Program-made: the position numbers and the translations under genes
Origin: Artocarpus heterophyllus
Lineage: Eukaryota > Streptophyta > Magnoliopsida > Rosales > Moraceae
NCBI GenBank assembly: GCA_025403435.1
Contig: CM046350.1
Coordinates: 6,545,512 to 6,609,511 of the forward strand
Direction of reading: 5' to 3'
Length of the DNA stretch: 64,000 bases
The notes under the pieces: model-generated
What the model was told of the DNA's origin: nothing
The model's input: only the letters and a program-made list of their open reading frames with translations
The model's database searches: none
In this document: positions 50,879 through 64,000 of the stretch, in pieces
Layout of the letters: every line of letters starts with the position of its first letter
Numbering within the stretch: position 1 is the first letter of the stretch

Positions 50879-51362
50879 TTTAACTGTTTCTTTAAAATAA
50901 ATGATCATATTTTTTTAAATTAGGCAAAAGACTACTCTTTATTAATTATAAAATCAAAATGACAAAAATAATCTTCACTATTATTAAAAGTAACCTTTGT
51001 CGGTACTCTTGGTAGTCGACGTGATGGCTTACAAAGTGTGAGCCGACAATGTTTGAAAATGTTGTGCAATGAGAGAAGAGGGAGAGAGAATAGAGTGAAA
51101 GTTAGGATTTGAGCTTTTTATCATGAATATATATGGTATATCACTATGTACTCGAGTTTGTAATTGATTTACTACATTATGTTATCATTTATCACTGATA
51201 TACTAGGATTTATCATTGATATACTTGAGTTTATCATTGATGTACTACAGCTGATTAATAATTATGAATTTTTTTTGTCATTTTGACTTTATAATTAATA
51301 AGAATGGATCATTTTCTCTAATTTATAAAAAGTAAGGTCATTTATTTTAAAAAAGATATTTA
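50879..51362. mobile_element. Non-autonomous DNA transposon with ~95-bp terminal inverted repeats
   Basis: The left end (about 50890-50973) matches the reverse complement of 51268-51350. Shared words are TTTAAAATAAATGA, AAATTAG, TATTAATTATAAA and TCAAAATGACAAAAA. The middle holds a short repeat of TTTATCATTGATATACT-like units (51189-51248). No transposase is encoded. The exact ends and target duplication were not resolved. Confidence 0.55.
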
Positions 51363-52139
51363 AAATTGTCATTTGCCTCTTTATCTCAAATTTATAGAAA
51401 GGCACATGTTTGCTATACATTAATCAGCACTATAGATGTTGAAACGCATCATGCTTAGTGAGCTGGCACAGGCACAACATGCTAAAAAATAGGCACTATA
51501 CATCACGGCGCGATTAGTAAATGGGTCTAACCTAGCATGTTTATTAAATAGGTCGGGCTTAACATGATTTTTAGGTATGAAAGTATGCTAAGGGCATAAC
51601 ACGCTAAGAGTACGACTTGAATACAAGCATAGGAATGTTAAGTGTATTTCACAAATTTTTATTAAAATTATAATATACTATTTTTTATAAACAAAATTTT
51701 ATCTTATTTTAATTTTTCATATTATACTTTATTATAAGTTACTTTATTATAAGTTAAATTTTTAATGTATCTGATACTTAGGTTTTTTGTTTATTCATAA
51801 TTTTGCTATTGGGCACTATTAAAGCATGAGCACGTTAAGGGCATAATAATATAAATAGGCCATGGGTTGGGTTTGACGCCATAAACAAAAAACAAGTACC
51901 ACTCAACACGGCAAGATAAATAAATAGGCCGACCTAGACAAAACACAAAGCACGTTTGGGCCTAATTTAAATGCATCGAACTGGTACGTTTGACATTTCT
52001 AAACATTACAGACCATGGGATCAACACATACGTGTGTAAGAGTTTAATTAGTTAAAATGAATTATTGTGAAGATTTATCATAAAAAAGTAATTATTTTCT
52101 CAATTGACTTGATAAAATGCTATTGATGGCCAATTTCAT

Positions 52140-53700
52140 ACCAAGCCTCTTCGACAGCCCAAGCCCAACATCCTCGTATTACGGTATCAATAGGCTCACT
52201 TTGTGGACCCAAGTCATGCTTAGGAAACTATCGTTGGTTGTAGTTTGGTAGGCCATAAGTATTCAAATGGGCCTATTTGTTTTTGTTCGATTTGATTTCA
52301 AGTCCTACTTGGGGGGATTTCAAAATTAATTGAACTAAAATAAATGCGTGGTAGAGGAAAATAACCCAAAAGTTTTCCTTTTTGCCCTTTAAAATAGCCA
52401 AAAATCTATATTTTGCCTTAACACAGCCTAATGAATCAAAGCCTAAGTACGGAAACCATATTCGTAGTAAAAATGCCAAGAAAAACCTAGCAACAGAGCA
52501 CAAGACATACATTTGGAGCGCCCAATGCACCTCTGGAGGGATCCCCTCTATGTCAAGACAACCTTCGCTCGAGTCGAAAGTCCACCATTGAAGGCACCGC
52601 ATGCACCTCTATCACTAATTCCCGCCCAAAATTTTGAAGAAATTATGATCACGTGCCAAATTTTTCAGACTTGAGAAAAATAGAGAGACTGAGCGCCAAA
52701 GGGGGAAGCATGCTTGTCAATCCTCTAGAAATAGATGGTTAGACTTACTCAAACCACCTAGGGGCATCATACCTAAAAGAGCTTCGGAGCAACCATAAAT
52801 GTTTGCCATTTTTTACCAACCCAAAAATCAACGTCCGAAAGCACCTGACGTCACTTGTTTCAGAGGGAAATAGAGCCAGCATGCGTGTCAGAGCACTTGG
52901 AGACTAGCTCCGGAGCAAGTCACCCACCTCTATTATAAATACCCATCTTTTTCTTCATTCAACACAACATTACCAGAGTGACTTAAGCCCATCTCTTCAC
53001 ACCATTTTCATTCCCCATAGCTTGAAAAATTATCATCTTCTTCCAAGTTTGCGTTCTTTGGACTTGGAAAATGTTCCAAAATTTTTCGAAAAACTTGTCA
53101 TCTCCATTCGAGTCCTTCTTTTATTACCTATTCTATATTCTTCTAACCTTACAAAATTATTGCCGAAACACTTAGAAGTCTTGTTGAAGTTTATCACCAA
53201 CCTTAAGAGTTTTCGGAATTCAAGCCTCGTCTTCGACGATCCAAACCTAACGATAAGGCAACCCACATTTGCCTCCGGGGCATATTTTTTGGAAAATTCA
53301 AAGAACTTTGAAACTTCGTGTATCAGCTCCTCAACTCACAAAATAGCCCAGATTCAATGATGGAGGCAGCTTTGTTTCTACCCTCCAAAGTCATTCCTCC
53401 ATCAATCATTGACCACTCATCCCATCGTTATCACTTACGATAGTTCCCCCATTGCTATATTCTTCATTTTTTTTTTAATTGTAGTTCTCATTTCAGTTGT
53501 TTGGCAACCGAGCGGGTCCTAGAAGACGCCTTCTTCGGTCCAATACGGGCTTAACCATCCCCACCACTCATTGGAGGTCTTGCTGTACGAATTCATCCAC
53601 CGTTCTAGGCATGTTATCGCCAACACTAGTGAATTGGAGCCCAATACGTGTACTACCACAACAAGTCATATTCTACATATCTACCGGATCCTGACAAATG
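52140..53700 (+). repeat. LTR-like remnant
   Basis: A TATA-type core (CTATTATAAATACCC at 52930-52945) is followed by a leader containing AGTGACTTAAGCCC (52976-52990), a pattern I associate with plant gypsy LTRs. The block ends near CATATCTACCGGATCCTGACA (53675-53696). Proper ends and target duplication were not found. Confidence 0.35.
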
Positions 53701-54649
53701 CCATCTAAGGAAATGACTTGATAATACAAGGACTGTTAATTTTTTTATTTGGGGGAAGAACTGTCATTTTAAAATATCTAACGATGTCCTAATTAGTTTA
53801 TCAAATTGTCATAAAGTCTTATGAGAGCAATGCCATGTTGATATTTTATAATAAATTAATTTTTACTTTGTTTTCTTTCATAACCTCTCATCATCTTTTC
53901 GTTTTCCCTTCTAATTCTCTCCTGTGATTTCCTTTCTTACGCGCATTTTTCTTCTTAATTTTTTTTTTTCTTGTTTCTTGTTTCTCCTTTTTCTTTGGCC
54001 TCCCCTCTCTTGAAATTTTTTCAACTCCTCTTACCCTTTTTTGTCCACATCTACTGTCTCTATTTGTCGTACTCCTCTCAACCTTTTTTTTTTTTTTTTC
54101 CCTCCACTTAGTCCCTATTGTATCTCTTTATACGTTACTTTTTACGTATTCATCTGATTGCCTTGTAGCTTATTTCTTTATGTTTTTAAGCTGATCATTT
54201 TCTTTCTTAATTCTCTTTTTCTCTCAATTAGAAGTTTGACTTAAACATTTAAAATGTCTACGTAACAAGTGCATTTCATTTGATAAATTCTATTTTTTTT
54301 CTTTTCAAAAAAATTAGTAGATGGACCACATTATAAAATAATTATATGTAAATATACACATACAAAACAAAAGGAAAAAAAAAATACAAAAAAACGCAAA
54401 TTCCCCAATTTCTTCTCTTAAACTATGTATTACTTTTTGGATTAAAAAAACGTATTACTTTTCAGGGGAAAAAAAAAGAGACAACATTTATGTTTTATAT
54501 AATTACAAAAATAATCGGTGAAAAACTTGACATGCATGTGTGTCGGTGGTTAGGAAGGCTGGCATATGTATGGATATGTAAAATATAAGAATTTAGCTAA
54601 AAAAAAAAAGTAGAAGTATAAGATACATATACACAGACGCACACTTCAA

Positions 54650-55560
54650 CTGCACATGGCTCAAGTTTCATTGGCATTGTCCCCTTCTCATCCCTTAAGC
54701 TGCAGCCCGACGACAGCCTTGGGTTGGCCGTCCGTGCTATAGTCTTGGGGAAGGGGTGCGCCTAGAGGTGTTTTGACCACAAAGGAGCTTTGGTCAAGAG
54801 GGGGTCTGATAGTGGTGTCGAGGTTACTTGGCGAGGCAGGGAGGCGTGTGATGAGAGTACTTGAGCAAGTTGGTGGACTGATGGGCCTAGGAGGCTGGAG
54901 GATGACTTTGGTTATAGCGATTGTCAGGTGGTATACCGCCTGGAATTTTGGCCCTCCAGGGTTCACATCTAGATTTTTTTTTTTTCGTTTTTTTGGTGGT
55001 GGGGGGTGGGTTGGGCTATTGCTGGTACTGGAGAGGGACGCTTGGTGGAGGCCGACGGAGTGAGGCATGGGAGGAGGGTGGGGGCGCACAGGGTTTTTGC
55101 ATCCCGGTGATGTGATGTTCCCTCTTGTCAGTTTTGGCGTTTCATTTCATTGCAGATGGTGGTTGTGGTTTTTCTTGACGCTTCCATACAGATCTGGCCT
55201 CTGGGCTGCGATGTTGGTTGTCTTACGGCCTATTGGACTCTTCGATAGTTGAAGCCATTCTTTGCTTTTACTATCTTTCTTCTCAGTGTGTTTTGTTTTG
55301 TCAACAAGGGTGATAATGTTTCCACCTTGTTTGTGTCTAGTTGTTTGGATCTCACACTCGCCGGCTGGCAACATTGTATGCGGTGTTTGGTAGCAAGATA
55401 TAGTTCTATGCTAGGTTGCATATGCCCTCCCCTCGATAGATTTGATTTTGATTGATTGCTGTCATCCTATCGACAATAGTGGTTTCTTGTAACAAGTGGT
55501 TAATGAGCTTTATTTTAGGTGCCGAGTAGGATTTTCCCTTGAGATCTCAATGTCGTCTGT
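54650..55560. other. Compositionally distinct block of unknown origin
   Basis: Much richer in G and T on the plus strand than its surroundings, with a G-rich run near 55000. Neither strand gives a convincing protein. It may be the remnant of a non-LTR retrotransposon or a non-coding RNA gene; I cannot tell. Confidence 0.3.
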
Positions 55561-55809
55561 GCTCCCTGTACTCTATGCAGGGTTTCCACCAGTGCCATCT
55601 TCACGGACTATTGTGCTTTTGCCCTGCCATGAGCAAGGAAAGAAGATTGTTTGAACTTCAATCATATTTGCGCGTAACAAAGGAAAAAAGGGAAAAATAG
55701 GAAACCAAATTTGAAGCAAATTGACGAAACTTGTGTTGTAGCTTGCATAATTTCTCATGTATATACAAGGCGGTTTGGAAAAACATATAAAAGCCAATTG
55801 CTTCAATGT

Positions 55810-58191
55810 TCAAAATTGTAGTATAGACAGGAAAAGAGAGAGTTTGGTGTAAGTTACTTCCGCCAAAATCAACTGCACTGGGGAGTCTGTTGAGAACCCA
55901 ATCTTTACCATGATCTCTTCCAAACGCTTCATGTTTGGCAGGTAGGGATAACCGACCTGCAAATACGTCGAGAAGATGAGCTTTTTAGTGAAAATCGACT
56001 TCCTAAAGATTGATTACCTTGAACAATCTTAAATATATTATAAAGCCCTTAAGTTGAGACTTCACATGTAATACCATATTACATGATAAACCATGGTTTA
56101 TAACCAGAACATTCATCCACATCGTACATATAATTCAACGCCCTAACATGGTTTAGAAACGGTTGGTATCCACCTTTTTTCTAAATCAAAGCTTATTAGT
56201 CAGCACCATGGGAAATTGAATGTATTCTTATAAGACTTGGAAAAGCCACAACGTACAGGGGAACTGACTAAGGTTTCCAGTGAAGACGCTCTGTTGTAAA
56301 CTGCTGTACCAGCACGTTTTTTTGTCCGTGTTTTAGCTGAAACAATATTCTTTCCCCACCGAAGAATATTCCCGCAGCAAGAATCAAATGCAATTATACT
56401 AAGTAGCAACATTTCGAGATGAAGGTTGTACCACTCCTATATTTTAACAAGAGGTTAACCCAGCATACATTCATTAAAAAGATCGCACGAAAGAACAAAA
56501 CATATGTAGAAACAATACAAAAGTAATGCCCGCGTAAAAAGCATAAAGAGAGTTATCTTGTTGTATGACATCTATCCATAGTTAAACAAATCACTAAATC
56601 TAACTCTACAAAGAAACTGTTAGTTTTAGTACGGGTATATCCAAAATGCACAAGTGAACTACAAGCACACACAATTAGGAAGACGAAAAAATCGGATACC
56701 AAAGTAACATGGTCGTGTAGGACTATATCTTACTTGTGCTTCACAACGTACGACTACGGTGACACAATCATTGTATTCTTCAATGCTCGGGGAGGAAACA
56801 AGAAGTGCCTGCGGGCATATAGCTGCATTTTTTCAGAAATAAATATTTGAGTAAGTCCCGCCAGCAAGTTAAACATCATCGTAATCATAACAATAACAAC
56901 AATGCAATTGCCTATATATGCAAAAAAACACTTGGGGTAATCCGGTTGGAACTAAATAAGTTGATTACAAAACATACTTCGTAAATGCAATCACCAAGAT
57001 ATGCCAATGCTGCTGCATTGAATACAGATCGAGGCAACCATCGGTCGTAGCCCAAATAAGAATCATCCATATTCCCATTAAGATTCCAAATTTCCAATCA
57101 CCAAAATGCTCCAGTTACTGAATGAAATAACCAAAAAGAATGAATTGAGAAAGATAATTCTTTGTACGATTATGTTATGGCCTTGTCCAAAGTACTGTTT
57201 GCAAATAATACAAAAAAATAAGAAGTTTCAATCTAGTAGTTTTTGTCATCAGGATTGTAGTGACAGAATGATAAACATTCGATACGATGTCTTTAACTTT
57301 GCAATCCAGGTAAGCGAATACCATGAGCCAATCACCATACGATATTACACTAAAGAATTTATCCTTCTTTTAAGAAACAAAATTTGCAAACTTTAGTACC
57401 CGATTCTCACGTACTTCATTCTATCAAATCTTTTAGCAGCCAAAAAGTATTTTTTAAAAAACGAAGGAAACTCCTAAAATCCCCAACCCAAGTAGCTAAA
57501 TACAAAAAACTCAAACTACCCATTCAAGGAAAAAAAAAAAAAAAATTCTCATTTCCAATAAATGGTCTTTAACTTTTCAATCGAGGAAAGGGAATACCAA
57601 GAACCACTGATGAGCGTATAATATCACAACTAAAGAAGTGTTGTTTCTTGTATCGAGAAACAAAAGATTTAAAGTTTAGTACCCAATTCTCATGTACTCA
57701 TTCTATCAAATCTTTTAGCAGCAAAAAAAAGTCCTTTTTTTTTTTAAGATAATAAATCTTAAAACCCAAGGGAACTCCTAAAACCCCCACCACATACATC
57801 TAAACACAAAAACTCAAACTACCCATTGAAAGAAGAAAAAAAAAAAAATCCCATTTCCAACAACACATAACCAAAACTTTTTTCTATTCCACTATCTTAA
57901 ATTCTAAAAGCACAACCATCGAAAAGAGAAGCGGGCTTTGAAAGGTTCAAAATAAAAATACCTGTAGGTGGGCGTTTGAGGAGTTGAGAAATGGAATCGA
58001 CCATGCGGGCGGTTGAGGGAGTTAAGGTGACGGTTGGTGGGGAGGTGGAGGGGTTTTCTTGGGCGGCTTTCTGGGGGCGTTGGGGTTGTATGGAAGCATT
58101 TGTTGAGTGTCCCATGATGCTTTATTCTCACTCTCACACTCAGTGGAGAAGATGTAAAAGATGTCAAAGATGATAGAGTTTGCATCTCCAC
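55810..58191 (-). pseudogene. Broken chloroplast mini-ribonuclease III gene (RNC3/RNC4-like)
   Basis: Mini-RNase III (single RNase III domain, no dsRBD) acts in plant chloroplasts in rRNA maturation and intron turnover. Exon-like blocks: N-terminal exon about 57963-58191; 56978-57117 with DDSYLGYDRWLP and the RNase III signature AAALAYLGDCIYE; 56734-56822 (LYARRHFLFPP, then EEYND); about 56269-56375 (RWGKNI, SAKTRTKKRAG, VYNRASSLETL); and a last block from 55956 (GYPYLPN, RLEEIMVKIGFS). Breaks: all three frames stop between the acceptor at 57117 and the conserved block (in-frame TGA at 57098-57100), and the next exon is 89 instead of 90 bases, shifting frame between FPP and EEYND. The N-terminal exon is also spread over several frames. 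Borders still look like GT-AG, so this is a decayed genuine gene, not a retrocopy. It is head-to-head with the helicase gene. Confidence 0.8.
57290..57870. repeat. Diverged ~275-bp tandem duplication in intron 1 of the pseudogene
   Basis: Copies begin at 57290 and 57565 (GTCTTTAACTTT). They share ACTTTAGTACCC / AGTTTAGTACCC, TTCTATCAAATCTTTTAGCAGC and ACTCAAACTACCCATT, each ending in an A-rich run. Divergence is visible, so the duplication is not recent. Confidence 0.75.
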
Positions 58192-58289
58192 TTGTCTTTA
58201 TTAATCCACTGATTTGATAGTTGATGTTCTCGCACAAACACTTCTATTTCTTTTGTTGTGTTCTTTATCAATCTCTGCTGCAGAATACA

Positions 58290-59310
58290 GATGATGGTCA
58301 ATGAACGACTCGTACGGTTTCTCTGGCGTGGTCGGCAAGCTCAAACGACAACAAAATGTCGCTCATTTCGTAACTGTGTTGTCGTTTTCGTTAACAAACG
58401 ACGTGTCGTTTTTACTAAATTTAGTTTGCTTTTGCCGAGAAAACGGCATGTAGTTTCTATCACAATTTTTTGTTGGTTTTTTTTCTTTTTTAATAGACGA
58501 CATGTCCCATTCTTTTTAAAAGGAAAACGACATGCCAGTTGTAGTCAAGAATTGAGAACACATGTCGTTTTTCACAAAATTTATTTTACGTTGTTAGCGT
58601 GTCGTCGATATTTAAAAAGCTCACCTTTTTTTTTTGGGTTTATTGAGACATTAACTCCAACAAATGACATGTGGCTTTAAAGATGAAGCATGTAGACGTT
58701 TTTGTCCAAAAAAGTAATAAATAAATGTTACATAAAACGACGTGTAGCGTGCCTGCAACATTTAACAAAGGCGCGTCGTTCCAAGGGTAAAGTTTATTGT
58801 CGTTTATGTTAATAAATGACAAGTCCTATTTTAGCCTAGGTTTGGCATTTCCTATTGAACCGTTGCAGCCAAAAACATGTGCAAAGCTCTTCACAGTTAC
58901 AATAAAAGTAAATTATTACATCATAAAATTCTCACATGTTATAATTTTTAAATCAATATTTTTATATCCAACTGCTCTCCCACATACCTCCTCTAATTTA
59001 AAGTTTCTCATTGTTTTTTTTTTTTAAGTAAACCACACCACACCTGGCTTTTATGTGAAACTTTTCTATTATCTATGTTTATGCCGGTTTGGCATTTCGG
59101 TTCTAACTCCTTAGTTCTAACTGATTAAGTGTAAAGCTTTCAAAAATTACAATAAAAAGTAAAAAATTATTACAATATGATGCTCTTTTATATGCTACAG
59201 TTTTAAACTTAAAACTTCAGTTTTAATCAAACGGCGGATTAGTCACTTAATGTCAGTTAAAACCTACGTGTCGTTTGTTTTCGATTTCACTAATTTACAA
59301 AAACGACACT
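58290..59310. repeat. Degenerate palindromic CGACATGTCG-type motif cluster
   Basis: Variants of AAACGACGTGTCGTTTTT, a near-palindrome, recur about a dozen times (for example 58395, 58495, 58527, 58560, 58599, 58664, 58737, 58773, 58798, 59268 and 59297) at roughly 30-70-bp spacing upstream of the helicase gene. Two eroded MITEs (about 58850-58990 and 59090-59240) interrupt the cluster. Confidence 0.55.
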
Positions 59311-59319
59311 TAAATTTTC

Positions 59320-59523
59320 CGTGGTTGGCTCCCAGACCCACATTCTGTAATCAAAGCACTCTCTGCGGAGAACAAGAGAGAGACAGAAGGGCTCTTGGGC
59401 TCTTGGCTTTTGGCTGTGGTTTTTGTTTCTTCTGTAGCTGTGCTTGTGTTTCAAACTAGTTCCTTCTAAAACCCTCACAGTTCCGTCGCTCTGAGTTGTC
59501 CCTTCCGACGAAATCTCCGTACC
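59320..59523 (+). promoter_or_regulatory. 5' leader of the RH20-type helicase gene
   Basis: Pyrimidine-rich sequence before the ATG at 59524, with CTCTCTGCGG near 59360 and no upstream TATA box. It lies between the helicase and the oppositely oriented pseudogene, so the ancestral promoter was probably shared or bidirectional. Confidence 0.4.
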
Positions 59524-63568
<4,045 letters not shown>

Positions 63569-64000
63569 TGATGTAGAAATTTGGGATCAAATCTTTGGTT
63601 TCACAGTTTCTGACATTGTATTCAGCGCTGGAAATTTTCCAGAGAACTTGTATGAGTCTAGAGGATAGGTTTACAGATATGTTTTCCCCGTTGGATATAA
63701 AAATGTTTTTGTTTTGTTTTGACTTTTGAGTTTCTGTTTCAGAGACTCTAGAACTTTGGCTAGTTATTAGTGAAATGTATGAGATAAAACATTTGTTCAT
63801 ATATTATATGATCAACAAGTTCTAAACAAAATTTATTTCACACTTCATTTTCATTGCTGCCCGTTATAGCAATTTGTCCAAAATGCCAAGAGTTGGCTAT
63901 CTTCATGTGGGCTCGATGGAGTGGAGTGGACCCATTGGTTTGATTATTTGTTGGGCAAAATCGTTAAAACTTTATTAGTTTCAACTGTTATAATATAAAG
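63569..64000 (+). other. 3' UTR and downstream flank of the helicase gene
   Basis: The stop codon TAA is at 63566-63568. AT-rich sequence follows, with no single clear polyadenylation signal. Nothing else is recognised up to the right edge. Confidence 0.5.

Larger units (their letters stand above)
51363..55809. other. Intergenic sequence between the SHMT gene and the mini-RNase III pseudogene
   Basis: No gene supported. It contains an LTR-like block (52140-53700), T-rich low complexity (53880-54330) and a GC/TG-rich anomaly (54650-55560). The open frames at 53022-53360 and 54688-55089 show no family resemblance. Confidence 0.5.

Noticed and set aside
53022..53360. 112-codon frame resembling a secreted or membrane protein
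   Set aside because: Falls in an LTR-like block; its composition is explained by Leu/Ser-rich AT sequence and nothing similar is recognised.
54688..55089. 133-codon proline-rich frame on the minus strand
   Set aside because: Overlaps an equally long frame on the plus strand within a compositionally odd block; no recognisable domain.

Overview
The window is nuclear DNA from a flowering plant, most likely a eudicot. The genes are split into many short exons with GT-AG introns, intergenic DNA is AT-rich, and LTR retrotransposons and short inverted-repeat transposons are frequent. Nothing in the sequence fixes the species.

Layout, left to right. (1) 46-2263, minus: three exons of a conserved plant protein of unknown function that runs off the left edge. 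(2) 6915-12454, minus: a complete 19-exon BGAL1-type beta-galactosidase (842 aa), with a decayed Ty3/gypsy fragment in intron 9. (3) About 12.5-31.7 kb: no gene, only transposon debris, MITEs, a 574-bp long-TIR element, and purine-rich and pyrimidine-rich tracts. (4) 31674-39859: an intact LTR retrotransposon with a 5-bp target duplication and essentially identical 1.97-kb LTRs. It has no gag-pol but carries two open frames, an intronless LOG-like (cytokinin-activating enzyme family) copy and a 173-aa basic, cysteine-rich protein resembling a class known from plant RNA viruses. (5) 46057-49575, minus: a complete 11-exon plastid-type serine hydroxymethyltransferase (529 aa). (6) 49.6-55.8 kb: intergenic, with two inverted-repeat elements and an LTR-like stretch. 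(7) 55810-58191, minus: a broken chloroplast mini-ribonuclease III gene. (8) 59524-63568, plus: a complete 10-exon DEAD-box RNA helicase of the RH20/p68 type (500 aa), with a copia LTR/primer-site remnant in intron 8.

The host genes do not form a pathway. The set BGAL1, mini-RNase III and RH20 does recall Arabidopsis, where as I remember At3g13740 (mini-RNase III) sits beside At3g13750 (BGAL1), and At1g55140 (mini-RNase III) beside At1g55150 (RH20). The window may therefore keep an old gene block, now stretched by transposons, in which the mini-RNase III copy has decayed.

The best candidate for something new is the young non-autonomous retrotransposon with its two cargo frames. Exon structures were worked out by hand: GT-AG boundaries and codon phases agree at every junction of the three complete genes. 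Repeat identities were judged by eye.
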